Source of the DNA: a bacterium SCSIO 12696 | GTDB lineage: Bacteria > Pseudomonadota > Gammaproteobacteria > Pseudomonadales > Porticoccaceae | Assembly (NCBI GenBank): GCA_024397955.1 | Contig: CP073744.1 | Location: 1,550,001 to 1,614,000, forward strand | Length of the DNA: 64,000 nucleotides | Reading direction: 5' to 3' | The notes under the pieces: generated by a model | Told to the model about the DNA's origin: nothing | What the model saw: only the letters and a program-made list of their open reading frames with translations | Database searches by the model: none | Shown: positions 35,846-45,521 of the stretch, in pieces | Position numbering within the stretch: position 1 is the stretch's first letter | How the letters are laid out: every line of letters starts with the position of its first letter | Position numbers and translations under genes: made by a program

Positions 35846-38800
35846 TTACCTTGGTTTTTCTGAGGGTAGCGTTTGCTTCCACAAATAAAACACCACGGGC
35901 AACACCAAAAGCGTTAACAATACGGCGCTGACCATGCCGCCAACCATCGGTGCAGCCAAGCGGCTCATAACTTCGGAACCTGTACCCGAGCCCAGCATAA
36001 TCGGAATTAAACCAACAATCGTCGCACTGGCCGTCATCAGTACCGGGCGTACTCGCACTGAAGCACCACTCAATATGGCATCGAACAGTGCTTCACTGGA
36101 CAGCCCTTCTTCACTGCCAGATACCAACTTGTCTCGCTGCTCTTGCCAAGCTTGATTCAAATACACCAACATGATGACGCCCGTCTCGACGGCAACACCG
36201 GCCAACGCGATCATGCCTACGCCTACTGCGATAGAAAAATTAAACCCCAGCCAATACATCAACCAAAGACTGCCGACCAGGGACATAGGCAATGTCCCCA
36301 TTAATATCAACACGGGAGTGAACTGCCGAAAATTCAGATAAAGCAGCACTACGATAATAGCCAACGTGAGCGGCACCACATAGGTCAGCTTTTCCATAGC
36401 GCGCAGCATGTATTCATACTGACCTGACCAGTTGATTGAGTAGCCAGGTGGCAAGTCCAGTTGTTCGTTAACCACTTGCATAGCGTGCTCAACGTATCGA
36501 CCAATATCTACCCCGTCGATGTCCACAAAGACCCAACCGTTTACTCGGGAGTTTTCACTTTTGATAATGGGTGGCCCCTCTTCAACAAATACTCTGGCCA
36601 CATCGCCCAAGGCGATTCGCTGGCCTAAAGGAGTCACGAGAGGTAGTAATTCAAGCTGCTCCGGTGAGTTGCGGTAGGACTGTGGGTAGCGAATATTGAC
36701 CGGGTAACGCTCTAATCCTTCAACGGTTTGAGTCACATTGATGCCGCCAACAGCAGAAGCAACCACCTGTTGAACATCGGCGATATTCAAGCCAAAGCGA
36801 GCTGCATTTTCACGATTGATATCAACTTTGATGTAGCGCCCTCCAGCCACTCGCTCAGAATAAACCGATGCAGTACCAGGCACGTCCGCCAGTATCGTCT
36901 CAAGTTGTTGACCGAGGCCCTGAATCACCTGGAGGTCAGCACCAGCAATTTTGATACCGACGGGGGTTTTAATACCGGTGGCCAGCATATCGATGCGGGT
37001 TTTAATCGGCATCACCCAGGCATTGGTCAGGCCGGGCAGCTTGACCAGCGCATCCAATTCTTCCTTTAGCGATTGCGATGTAACCCCGGGACGCCATTCA
37101 CTTTTATCCTTTAGTTGGATAAAAGTTTCTATCATGGTCAGCGGTGCCGGGTCGGTAGCGCTCTCGGCACGGCCAATTTTGCCGAACACAGTTTCAACTT
37201 CCGGTACCATGCGAATCAACTTATCAGTTTGTTGCAGTAACTCCCGCGCTTTACCGATAGAAATACCGGGGTAGGTTGTCGGCATATACATTAAATCACC
37301 TTCATCCAGTGGCGGTATAAACTCACTGCCGATTTTTTGTGCAGGCCAGAAGCTACTCACAACTATCAGCAAGGCGACAGCCAGCGTGGTTTTAGGGCGG
37401 CTCAACACGACTTTAAGCAGCGGCCGATAAGTACGCACAAGAAAGCGATTGACGGGATTATCCTGTTCTTTGCGCACATGGCCGCGAATAAAATAGCCCA
37501 TCAGCACCGGCACCAGTGTCACAGCCAGTGCTGCAGCGGCAGCCATGGCATAGGTTTTGGTAAAGGCCAACGGCGAGAACATTCGGCCCTCCTGGGCTTC
37601 CAGAGTGAATACCGGGAGGAAACTAACCGTAATAATCAGCAGACTGAAAAACAGCGCCGGCCCCACTTCTGCCGCAGAATCAGCAACGATCTGCCAACGG
37701 TTCTTATTCGTCACTTGCTGGCGTTCCATGTGCTTGTGCATATTTTCGATCAGCACAATAGCACCATCGATCATTGCACCAATGGCAATGGCGATACCCC
37801 CCAACGACATAATATTTGCGTTCAAACCCTGAAAGTACATCACCACAAATGCCGTCAGGATACCGATGGGCAAACTGATCATCGCGACTAAAGAGGAACG
37901 TAGGTGTAACAAAAAAACGAGACAGACCAAGCCAACCATCGCCAGCTCTTCCAGTAACTTGTGCCAGAGGTTGTCTACGGCACGTTCGATTAAGCCGGAA
38001 CGGTCGTATACAGTCACAATCTCGACGCCATCCGGCAGCCCTTGCTTCAGACTAGCCAGTTTCTTTTTGACGCCCTCAATCGTTTCCTGGGCATTTTCAC
38101 CAAAGCGCATCACAACCACACCACCCACGGTTTCTCCTTCACCATTCAGTTCGGCAATGCCTCTGCGCATTTGCGGGCCGAGGGTAATATCGGCGATGTC
38201 GCCAAGGCGAATGGGTATTCCTTTGTGATTAACCCCCAAAGGAATGCTAACCAGGTCTTCTTTACCTTGGATATAGCCGGACGCGCGCACCATATATTCG
38301 GCTTCCGCCATCTCCACCACCGATGCGCCCACTTCCTGATTGGCCCGTTTGATCGCTGTTTGAATGTGCGCAAGGGGAATGCCATATGCACGCAGCTTTT
38401 CCGGGTTAACCGTCACTTGATACTGCTTAACCATGCCACCCACAGCAGCAACTTCAGAAACACCTGGAACGGTTTGCAGCTCGTACTTCAGGAACCAGTC
38501 CTGAATCGAGCGCAACTGGCTGATGTCGTGTTGGCCGGTGCGGTCAACCAGTGCATACAGATACACCCAGCCAACACCGGTAGCGTCTGGCCCAAGCTGG
38601 GGCTTGGCATTGCCCGGCAGTGAGGGCGCAACCTGACTTAAATATTCCAGCACCCGCGAGCGTGCCCAATACAAATCGGTATCGTCATCAAAAATGACGT
38701 AGACGTAGGAATCACCAAAAAAGGAATAACCGCGAACCGTCACCGCGCCGGGGACTGACAGCATGGCGGTGGTCAATGGGTAGGTTACCTGGTCTTCCAC

Positions 38801-38980
38801 AACCTGTGGTGCCTGACCCGGATAGCTGGTTTTGATAATAACCTGCACATCGGACAAATCCGGAATGGCATCAACGGGGGTATTTTTCAGCGAAAACAGC
38901 CCGGCACCGATTAAAATAGCCGTCGCCAGCAGTACAAAAAAGCGGTTGCTGACGGACCAACGAATAATGGACTCAATCAT
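35846..38980 (-). CDS. cusA: CusA-type Cu(I)/Ag(I) RND efflux pump
   Basis: 1044 aa, trimeric inner-membrane heavy-metal RND pump. The N-terminal IESIIRWSVSNRFFVLL helix, TVRGYSFFGDSYVYVIF, and GGIAIAIGAMIDGAIVLIEN in helix 4 follow E. coli CusA. The three methionines that bind Cu(I) in CusA are recognisable in LMYMP, PLTMIE and RIDML contexts, favouring copper/silver over zinc/cobalt (CzcA). The ATG at 38980 has GGAGG upstream; an earlier in-frame start lies in cusB. It overlaps cusB by 8 bp. Confidence 0.93.
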   Translation of the reverse strand: MIESIIRWSVSNRFFVLLATAILIGAGLFSLKNTPVDAIPDLSDVQVIIKTSYPGQAPQVVEDQVTYPLTTAMLSVPGAVTVRGYSFFGDSYVYVIFDDDTDLYWARSRVLEYLSQVAPSLPGNAKPQLGPDATGVGWVYLYALVDRTGQHDISQLRSIQDWFLKYELQTVPGVSEVAAVGGMVKQYQVTVNPEKLRAYGIPLAHIQTAIKRANQEVGASVVEMAEAEYMVRASGYIQGKEDLVSIPLGVNHKGIPIRLGDIADITLGPQMRRGIAELNGEGETVGGVVVMRFGENAQETIEGVKKKLASLKQGLPDGVEIVTVYDRSGLIERAVDNLWHKLLEELAMVGLVCLVFLLHLRSSLVAMISLPIGILTAFVVMYFQGLNANIMSLGGIAIAIGAMIDGAIVLIENMHKHMERQQVTNKNRWQIVADSAAEVGPALFFSLLIITVSFLPVFTLEAQEGRMFSPLAFTKTYAMAAAAALAVTLVPVLMGYFIRGHVRKEQDNPVNRFLVRTYRPLLKVVLSRPKTTLAVALLIVVSSFWPAQKIGSEFIPPLDEGDLMYMPTTYPGISIGKARELLQQTDKLIRMVPEVETVFGKIGRAESATDPAPLTMIETFIQLKDKSEWRPGVTSQSLKEELDALVKLPGLTNAWVMPIKTRIDMLATGIKTPVGIKIAGADLQVIQGLGQQLETILADVPGTASVYSERVAGGRYIKVDINRENAARFGLNIADVQQVVASAVGGINVTQTVEGLERYPVNIRYPQSYRNSPEQLELLPLVTPLGQRIALGDVARVFVEEGPPIIKSENSRVNGWVFVDIDGVDIGRYVEHAMQVVNEQLDLPPGYSINWSGQYEYMLRAMEKLTYVVPLTLAIIVVLLYLNFRQFTPVLILMGTLPMSLVGSLWLMYWLGFNFSIAVGVGMIALAGVAVETGVIMLVYLNQAWQEQRDKLVSGSEEGLSSEALFDAILSGASVRVRPVLMTASATIVGLIPIMLGSGTGSEVMSRLAAPMVGGMVSAVLLTLLVLPVVFYLWKQTLPSEKPR

Positions 38981-40241
38981 GGTGGCCTCCATGATGAGCG
39001 TGATCCATTTCAGCCATGTCATGCTTCTCAGCATCACCAGATTCCAGGCGCGCAAAGTCAGCGGTTTTGCTGGACTCAGAGTCGAGCAGGAACTGAGCTG
39101 AAGTGACAATAAGCTCGCCTTCCTCTAACCCACTCGTTACCTCGACCATATCCCCCGCAACATACCCGAGTGTGACTACCACCGATTTGAAACGCCCTTC
39201 GCCCACGGCCAAGACCACCCGATTCTGCGTGCCCGTGCGAATCACCGCCTCTCTGGGAACCACCAATACATCAGTTTTGGGACAGGCCTGGATAGCGACC
39301 TGCGCAAACATATTGGGCTTTAATAGCTCTTCCGGGTTGGCAAAACGCAGGCGAACCCGCGCTGTCCGGGTTTTCGGGTCCAGGGTTGGATACACGTAAT
39401 CAACCTGCCCTTGCCACTGCTGCCCAGGCAAATAATCCAGCGTCATTGATACCGGAGAGCCGACCTCCACCAGCACTGCCTGACGCTCAAACACCTCCGC
39501 TTCTACCCACACGCTATCCAGTGCACCCACGGACATCAGGGTAGTACCCGGTTTGACGAAAAAGCCTTCGCGAATGTGCAGGTTGTCAACGACACCGGTT
39601 TGCGGGACATAAAAGGTCAGCTTTTGCTTCACCGCCCGGTCGCGCTTGAGTTGCGCAATAACAGCGGCGTCAACTTGCAGCGCTTTAAGCCTGTCCTCAG
39701 CCGCCTTAATCAGGCGTGCGTTTTTGCGATTAAGTGCTAACAATAATTCTTCCTGTGCATTGACCAGCTCTGGCGAATAGAGGGAATACAGTGGATCACC
39801 CCGCTTCACCGGGTCACCAGATGCTTTGACATACAGCTTGTCAATCCAGCCTTCGACGCGAGGGTGAATATGGATCAAGCGGTCCTCGTCGTATTGCACG
39901 TAGCCAACCGTGGTAATGGTTGTATTCAAGGCACCACGTTTTACCGGTGTTGTACGCACACCGAGGTTATTCACCACCGTTGGGGATATGCTGACCAATC
40001 CAGCATCGTCCTGGCCGGCTACCGCATCGTCATAGACAGGGATTAAATCCATTCCCATGGGCGACTGGCCCGGTTTGTCACGCCGGTAGTTGGGGTCCAT
40101 GGGGGCCACCCAATAAAGGGGCTTTTTTTCCTCCATGGCATCGCCTCCACTGGCATTCTCCACACCCTGCCTGGTGAGGTAATAAGTTGTTGCCGCTGTC
40201 ACCAGCACACTGATAATGGCAACTAAAAGTGATTTATTCAT
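38973..40241 (-). CDS. cusB: CusB-type periplasmic adaptor
   Basis: 422 aa membrane-fusion protein linking CusA and CusC. A signal anchor (about 4-22) leads to a heavy-metal-binding domain, PMDPNYRRDKPGQSPMGMDL, whose methionines correspond to those that hold Cu(I) in E. coli CusB. The barrel-sandwich and hairpin domains follow. The C-terminus is rich in His, Asp and Met (HAHHGGHHD), a further metal site. The ATG at 40241 follows GGAGGA; it overlaps cusC by 8 bp. Confidence 0.92.
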   Translation of the reverse strand: MNKSLLVAIISVLVTAATTYYLTRQGVENASGGDAMEEKKPLYWVAPMDPNYRRDKPGQSPMGMDLIPVYDDAVAGQDDAGLVSISPTVVNNLGVRTTPVKRGALNTTITTVGYVQYDEDRLIHIHPRVEGWIDKLYVKASGDPVKRGDPLYSLYSPELVNAQEELLLALNRKNARLIKAAEDRLKALQVDAAVIAQLKRDRAVKQKLTFYVPQTGVVDNLHIREGFFVKPGTTLMSVGALDSVWVEAEVFERQAVLVEVGSPVSMTLDYLPGQQWQGQVDYVYPTLDPKTRTARVRLRFANPEELLKPNMFAQVAIQACPKTDVLVVPREAVIRTGTQNRVVLAVGEGRFKSVVVTLGYVAGDMVEVTSGLEEGELIVTSAQFLLDSESSKTADFARLESGDAEKHDMAEMDHAHHGGHHD

Positions 40242-41550
40242 AAGAAGGTCCTCCAGCAGGATCACCGCCAGCAGGCACTAGAAAGTAATTGAGTTCGGCA
40301 ACCGTTTGCAGTCGGTCTATGGTGATATTTAAGTAGTCGATATTGGTGTTCAGCTCGGCAATGCGGGCACGCACCACTTCAGAGAAATCACCAACATCAT
40401 TGGTATAGGCGGTTAGCGCGGCTTCGGCCTGATCGTGGATTTCCCGCAGCAGCTGCGCTTCGTAAAGTTTCTTGCGCTGATTAAGGCGCTCCCAGCGTGC
40501 CCTGGCGGCTTCAAATTGCGCACGCAGAGCGCGCAGCGCCAAAGCCTTATCGGTTTTCAACGCCTCTGTTGTCGCAGTGGCCGCTTCAACATTTTTGTCC
40601 TGGCGGTTACCAGTAAATATAGGCACATCAAACGTCAACGCCACCGAGAAGAAATCACTGCGATCATTGCCCAGCGGGTCGTCATCGCGATAACCATAAC
40701 TGGCATCGATGCCCCATTGTGGTTTGTATTTTTGGCGCTCCCGCTTAATGGCTGTTTGGCTGGCAATAACCTGCTGATCCAGGGTTTTAATAACCGGGTG
40801 AGCGATAAGGCGGGGCAGAATCTGCGCCCTGTCACTGCCCAGTATTGCCTGATGGGCTTGAGTGATTTGGGGCAAATCGACACTCAGTAGGTAGTTGTGC
40901 TCAATTGAGCCCGACAACCATTCACCGAGCTGGGCTCGAGATATTTCCTGTTGTTCGTGCAACACCGTCAACCGGTCTTCAAGCCGGGTTAATTCAAGCT
41001 GGGCTCGCACCAAATCCTGTTGGCGAGTTTTATCCACCGCACTGGTATAACTCGACTGGGCGACATCGACCAAATGTTCAAACAGCGCGCGGTCTTTCTC
41101 AATCAGACGGATCGTATCGCGGTGACGATAAACTTCCAGCCAAAGACGAGTAACGGACAAGGCAATCTGAGCGCGACGATCCTGACGCATATAGGGCTGC
41201 CGCTGACTCTGCTCTCTAAGTTCTTGCCGCCGCAAGGAAAGCGTTTTTCCTCGGGGGAAAACCTGGCTTACACCCACGCGAAACTGAGTCATGGGTTCCT
41301 GATTAACATCGAAAGTATCCACTGGCAGGTTAGCAAAGCCCAGAGATACCCTCGGACCCGGCAGTGCTCCGGCAGACACGCTGCGAGCGTCACCGGCTTG
41401 CTCGCGGTAATAACTCCCGGATAACCAGGGATCATTTTCCTGGGCTAATGTGATTGCACGCTCAAGACTTAGAGAAGTCTCGGCAATAGCGGCTGGCAGC
41501 AAACCAATAGCGAACGCCAATGCGGCGCCGCATTTAAGTAAAAACGTCAT
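40234..41550 (-). CDS. cusC: CusC/TolC-type outer-membrane channel
   Basis: 438 aa outer-membrane efflux protein of the TolC family. A signal peptide (about 1-23, ending AIAE) and two outer-membrane-factor repeats are visible (ARSVSAGALPGPRVSLGF; WGIDASYGYRDDDP). Alpha-barrel helices contain FEAARARWERLNQRKK. No lipobox, unlike E. coli CusC. The ATG at 41550 follows GGGAG. First gene of cusCBA. Confidence 0.88.
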   Translation of the reverse strand: MTFLLKCGAALAFAIGLLPAAIAETSLSLERAITLAQENDPWLSGSYYREQAGDARSVSAGALPGPRVSLGFANLPVDTFDVNQEPMTQFRVGVSQVFPRGKTLSLRRQELREQSQRQPYMRQDRRAQIALSVTRLWLEVYRHRDTIRLIEKDRALFEHLVDVAQSSYTSAVDKTRQQDLVRAQLELTRLEDRLTVLHEQQEISRAQLGEWLSGSIEHNYLLSVDLPQITQAHQAILGSDRAQILPRLIAHPVIKTLDQQVIASQTAIKRERQKYKPQWGIDASYGYRDDDPLGNDRSDFFSVALTFDVPIFTGNRQDKNVEAATATTEALKTDKALALRALRAQFEAARARWERLNQRKKLYEAQLLREIHDQAEAALTAYTNDVGDFSEVVRARIAELNTNIDYLNITIDRLQTVAELNYFLVPAGGDPAGGPSYE

Positions 41551-41660
41551 AACAGCTCCCGACAAGGATGCTGGCCATTAGGCCAATTCAACGGGGAGAG
41601 AGAACTCTCGCTAACAGTTTTAGATGGTGTTGCCCGATATGCGGGCGCACCTATCCTGTG

Positions 41661-42032
41661 TTAGCCAGAGATGGGAGGACGAAGCAAAGAAAGGGGAGAT
41701 GGGTTGATGTATGACACTACGTATTCGGCGTTAAACACGTTGTCCTGTACAGAATCATACGACACCTCGGCAGCGATATGCGCAGATGGTGAGCCAAAGC
41801 AGCCATTCATTGCGCACGCTTCATCGCCACAGCAATCCATAGAAGAGGAGCCACTATCAGAAATGTGCATGGCATGGGCTGAGTGATCCATACCGTCCAT
41901 GGACATCATTGCCATACCATTGTCTTTATCCATTAGCATTGAGCAGGAAACATTGGCAGCAGCAACGGACTGACCGATGAAAACTATCATCAGACATATC
42001 GCAACCATGTACTTATTTCGTGTAAGCCGCAT
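41661..42032 (-). CDS. Met/His/Cys-rich periplasmic protein (CopL-like)
   Basis: 123 aa. A signal peptide (about 1-25) is followed by a mature part dense in metal ligands: MLMDKDNGMAMMSMDGMDHS, then CCGDEACAMNGC. The end SPLSLLRPPISG recalls CopL-type proteins coded before copper-resistance operons. It lies 111 bp before cusC in the same direction and is probably co-induced. No cusF is present; this protein could take that periplasmic copper-binding role (inference). Confidence 0.7.
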   Translation of the reverse strand: MRLTRNKYMVAICLMIVFIGQSVAAANVSCSMLMDKDNGMAMMSMDGMDHSAHAMHISDSGSSSMDCCGDEACAMNGCFGSPSAHIAAEVSYDSVQDNVFNAEYVVSYINPSPLSLLRPPISG

Positions 42033-42338
42033 TGTTTGCTGAGTGTTGCTACTGATTCAATGGCAAAAAGAATAGATTAGACTTGACCAACGATAGTTCA
42101 ATTTATTGGTTACCGCAACAAGCTTACCTAATACACTTGTTCACCAGTAAAACAGTGTTCAATATTATTGAATACTGCATAAAAATGAACGAAATATACA
42201 TGATGGAATAACTCGATAAGCGCGTTACCTAACAAAAAACCCACAAAGGACTTACCTCGTTGTCGATTATGTAGTGGCATTAAATAAAGACATGTGAAAG
42301 CAAAAACCAAACTGGCCCCTTTCCCATAACACCATTAC
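42033..42338. other. AT-rich intergenic region, presumed cus promoter
   Basis: 306 bp between the M48 gene and the metal-binding gene. It should hold the promoter of the copper operon. I see no clear CueR-like or CusR-like box. A 60-codon minus-strand frame at 42128-42310 has no ribosome site or recognisable family. Confidence 0.4.
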
Positions 42339-44663
42339 CTATACCCCCACAAATCCACCATATACCGTACCGCCAACAATCCCCAACGACACAATTAACC
42401 GCAGTGCGGTTGGCAAAACGCCGTGAGCCAGTTGAAAACGGTTCCACAAATCCAGCTTGCGTTGCAGGGTATGCTCATCGCCTTTTAACAACACTGGGTA
42501 TTCTGCTGGGCCGTTAGCGGGGGTTGGTGCTACATCAGGAGTTGTGCCATCGGTGAGATGTTTGGCCAATTTGCTTTCTGTACTAATCAGTTCTTCCAGC
42601 GCCGCCGATTGCACTACAGTTAGTGCATAAGACAAGTTGCCCATAATCTCAGACGCTGCCTGGCACCAATCGCCCCAGTTCTTTTTGTTTACATCGACCA
42701 TCTCGAATTGCGGGCATTGCTCTGCCCAGTTTTCGATTCCGGTTGTGCCGATAATAGCCTGGGGGAGGCTGAGCTGAACCGCACAGGCAGAGACAGTGCG
42801 CATTTCATCTTGCACTTGTTTGCAGACCCTCAGCATTCTCTTTTTTTCAAAATGCCCTATCTGGCCATCGGCGGTAATGACGTTCCAGGTGTTTACAAAC
42901 AAAGCCTGCTCGTTATCCACCCTGGCACTCAGGTGCTCTGCGCAATGGAGCAGCTTTATCAAGCCTAGCAAGTAGTCTTTCCAACCACCGCCCAATTGTT
43001 CTGCAGCCTGCAAGTGTGCACGACGACAGTTAGCATCATGCACTTTGAGCTGGTCAGCGACGATCTTGCGCTCTGCTGTGATTTCCTGAATAGCATCGGG
43101 GATCTGGCTTTTCTTCAGTTCTTTGCCGCGATGGCGAATCACACCCCCAGAAGGTTTGAGGTCACCCCTTGCCAGCGCCTCCAATGTATGGCGCTCCAAA
43201 TCGAGGTTGCGCGCCAATTCCAGCTGATCAGCCAGAGACGGCGGGTACAGGTCAGCAATAGATTCTGCGGCAGTGCTGGCGATGGTGCCACTATTGAGCA
43301 TATCGTCCACCGTGGCAAAGTTACGTACTGGGCTCCGGCTCAAGTAGGTACCACGATATTCCGGAGAATAGGAGGCTTTGCTGAATCGTTTACTAACCGC
43401 ATCAGCAGGGGAAATAGGCTCCATCTTGGAAATTTTTTCCGGGTTGTAAAAGCTCATGCTGATCTGTTGCCGCAGAGCTTCCGGGTTGGCGAATATTTGC
43501 CAAGCGTCACGGTCATCTATTTTGGCTGGTATGTAGGTGCTTTTGGCATTGTCTTCCCGGTCTCTGTTGGCTGGGTGGGTAGACCACATTTGCGGTGGCC
43601 GGGCCATATCTTCTGTGAATACTCGATGTTGTTGCGCATCCTGATTTTCCGGGCGCTGTGGTACCGTGCCGTAGCTGTCATCGTCTAATACATGGCCAAT
43701 AGCACTGATGGCAGACTTTTGCGCTGCGAACAGGTCAGTCAGTAGCTTGTCTTGCCCAGCCTGTTGGCCTGCCACATCCAGAGCTGTCTGCCAGGCATCA
43801 TCAGCCGCCTGCAATTTGTGCAGTGCGTGAATAAGTGCATCGCTGCCGGTAACGGATACTGCCACCAGATCAGCATTGAATTCCATTTCACGGCTGAGGG
43901 CGCGCTCGGCAATAACCACCAGCCTAAATAAGGTATCCATCAATGAACGTATAGACCAAATCACCAATGCCAGTATCCAGCCGATCCAGGCGATGCGCAG
44001 ATCGATTCGAGAAATAAAACGGATAATGGAATCCAGCCAGTCGCGAGTGGCCACCATATGAGCAATAATCTGCTGGGCGATATATACCCAACGCCCCACC
44101 ATCATTGAGTTTTGAGCAAAGTGACCAAATTCGTGAGCCAAGACAGCTTTGAGTTCGCCCAGGTTGAGCACATTCACCAACCCGAGACCGACAATCAGGT
44201 TTTTCTTTGAAGGAAAGATCAGGTTAAGCAGTGACAAATCATAAAAAACCGCGGCGTTTACCTCCGGAGTAATAAATACCCTGTGTGGCTTTGGCGCACC
44301 TACCTCATCTGCCAGGCGGTGCAGGAAAGCGAATAGTTCGGGCTGTTCTTTGCTGGTGACTTCAACACCACCGGGATTGCCGGATTTGCGCACCGAAAAC
44401 AATGCCTTGATCATGAAAACTGTTAACAATAATGAACTCACTGCGACAACGATCATCCCAAGATTTCCGTCACCTGCCTTTATAGTCATCGCACTGTTGT
44501 AGGTGATCAGCCCAAAACAGGCTGCCAGGGCAATATAAACAAGCATAAAGAGCATTAAGCCTGCCATGGCCAACCATGCCTGTCGTTTATAACTGCTCTT
44601 TGCCTTGGTAAGCCCTTCGGGAACATTGCTGGGGCTTTCTGGGTACAGTATTGAGTCAGACAT
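42339..44663 (-). CDS. Large M48-family membrane metallopeptidase
   Basis: 774 aa. Two N-terminal helices (about 30-55, 68-90), then an M48 (Ste24/HtpX-like) catalytic part with the zinc motif in LAHEFGHFAQN. Further helices (about 210-260) and the downstream ligand region REMEFNADLVAV follow. The long C-terminal half (about 300-740) is soluble and ends in a single helix. It is much larger than HtpX (about 290 aa). The gene lies in the island beside a small membrane protein gene, same strand, 31 bp apart. Membrane protein quality control is plausible; substrates are unknown. Confidence 0.85.
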   Translation of the reverse strand: MSDSILYPESPSNVPEGLTKAKSSYKRQAWLAMAGLMLFMLVYIALAACFGLITYNSAMTIKAGDGNLGMIVVAVSSLLLTVFMIKALFSVRKSGNPGGVEVTSKEQPELFAFLHRLADEVGAPKPHRVFITPEVNAAVFYDLSLLNLIFPSKKNLIVGLGLVNVLNLGELKAVLAHEFGHFAQNSMMVGRWVYIAQQIIAHMVATRDWLDSIIRFISRIDLRIAWIGWILALVIWSIRSLMDTLFRLVVIAERALSREMEFNADLVAVSVTGSDALIHALHKLQAADDAWQTALDVAGQQAGQDKLLTDLFAAQKSAISAIGHVLDDDSYGTVPQRPENQDAQQHRVFTEDMARPPQMWSTHPANRDREDNAKSTYIPAKIDDRDAWQIFANPEALRQQISMSFYNPEKISKMEPISPADAVSKRFSKASYSPEYRGTYLSRSPVRNFATVDDMLNSGTIASTAAESIADLYPPSLADQLELARNLDLERHTLEALARGDLKPSGGVIRHRGKELKKSQIPDAIQEITAERKIVADQLKVHDANCRRAHLQAAEQLGGGWKDYLLGLIKLLHCAEHLSARVDNEQALFVNTWNVITADGQIGHFEKKRMLRVCKQVQDEMRTVSACAVQLSLPQAIIGTTGIENWAEQCPQFEMVDVNKKNWGDWCQAASEIMGNLSYALTVVQSAALEELISTESKLAKHLTDGTTPDVAPTPANGPAEYPVLLKGDEHTLQRKLDLWNRFQLAHGVLPTALRLIVSLGIVGGTVYGGFVGV

Positions 44664-44694
44664 TTGTAATTCTCTTATGTTATTGTTTTTTATG

Positions 44695-45000
44695 TTAGGC
44701 GTCGCTATCTGGGTATAGCGTGTTGTAGATCATGTAGGCTTGATTTCGGGTATAGAGGGATAAAAAGGCAGCTAGAGCTTCCAAGGCGATAAAGGCTATA
44801 CCCTGCCAACTGGCGATTACGGTAGATATTTGCAACCAGCTCGTTTTCTGCACATTACCTTCGACGATATGACCAATGATCATACCCATGGGGGCAATGG
44901 TGATTGTGATGATAAATGCGAGAATCAGGCTGTTGCTGAATTTGAGTAGAAAAGCGGCGTGCTCTTCTTTAGTCTTTCTGGACATTTCGCTGACTTTCAT
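44695..45000 (-). CDS. Small two-helix membrane protein beside the M48 peptidase
   Basis: 101 aa, family not recognised. Two hydrophobic helices (SLILAFIITITIAPMGMIIG; ASWQGIAFIALEALAAFLSL) between charged ends. The ATG at 45000 has AGGGAAA upstream; an ATG nine codons earlier does not. Tandem with the peptidase gene, so perhaps a partner, adaptor or regulator of it (inference). Confidence 0.6.
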   Translation of the reverse strand: MKVSEMSRKTKEEHAAFLLKFSNSLILAFIITITIAPMGMIIGHIVEGNVQKTSWLQISTVIASWQGIAFIALEALAAFLSLYTRNQAYMIYNTLYPDSDA

Positions 45001-45259
45001 GTCTTTCCCTGCGTAACTATTGGGCATTCGCTCTGGTACGACCTACCTGCCAACTACTGTGTAGCGTGAAGAAAGTATATGAGGGTAGATAAAGAATGCC
45101 AACACACCCTACACCTCATTTCTTACCTATCGCACTTAAACCATTGAGAGAGTTGTGCGGGAAAAAGTTCTGCATGGCGATGCTTTGTAAGGCATTTGGC
45201 TGTGAGCGGTCACAGGTTAAGTTACATATAAAGCAATAAGTTAAGCTCCCCCAGCTAAA
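45001..45259. other. Island right-end spacer
   Basis: 259 bp without a supportable gene between the small membrane protein and the right tRNA-derived repeat. Just before the repeat, CCCCAGC at 45248-45254 pairs with GCTGGGG at 45269-45275, giving a 7-bp hairpin that spans the junction. Confidence 0.4.
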
Positions 45260-45307
45260 ATTCATAATGCTGGGGCCGCTGGTTCAAGTCCAGCCATAGC
45301 TACCATA
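45260..45307 (+). repeat. Right attachment repeat (partial tRNA-Met)
   Basis: Copy of tRNA-Met from the anticodon loop through CCA plus two bases, 47 of 48 identical to 35665-35712 (T to C after GCTGGGG). It lacks the D arm and acceptor 5' strand, so it is not a tRNA gene. Confidence 0.85.
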
Positions 45308-45313
45308 CAGATT

Positions 45314-45346
45314 AAAGGCTTATACGTTTTCTGCGTACAAGCCTTT
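45314..45346 (+). terminator. Original tRNA-Met terminator
   Basis: AAAGGCTT-A-TACG and CGTA-C-AAGCCTTT arms with a T-rich loop. Its place just past the right repeat suggests it ended the tRNA-Met transcript before the island inserted. Confidence 0.6.
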
Positions 45347-45521
45347 CAAGCCTTTTATTTTGCCTGAGTGTGTGAGATTTGCGTGATCCTTGACCGATCA
45401 GCTTTCTGGGTGGGATTTAACGAAAGCATACTCGGTATATTTAAGGCAGCGCGGGTTGTTGATAGTAGCCCACCTTACTGCTAACTTTAAAAGCATCGCA
45501 GTTCACCAAGACCTTCCAGAT

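Larger units (their letters stand above)
35665..45307. mobile_element. Genomic island integrated in tRNA-Met (copper/silver resistance)
   Basis: Direct repeats of 48 bp (35665-35712 and 45260-45307, one mismatch) bound 9.6 kb. The left copy completes the tRNA; the right copy is only its 3' part. This is the usual footprint of a tyrosine-recombinase element in a tRNA 3' end. Cargo is cusCBA, a metal-binding protein, an M48 peptidase and a small membrane protein. No integrase, excisionase or conjugation gene is present, so the element is decayed or depends on an integrase elsewhere. Confidence 0.75.

Noticed and set aside
42128..42310. 60-codon minus-strand frame before the copper operon
   Set aside because: No ribosome site, no recognised family; most likely chance in AT-rich DNA.
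45260..45307. Second tRNA-Met gene
   Set aside because: Only the part from the anticodon loop to CCA is present; no acceptor 5' strand or D arm. It is an integration repeat.
35665..45307. Integrase or relaxase inside the island
   Set aside because: All long frames were read on both strands; none shows tyrosine-recombinase or mobilisation motifs.
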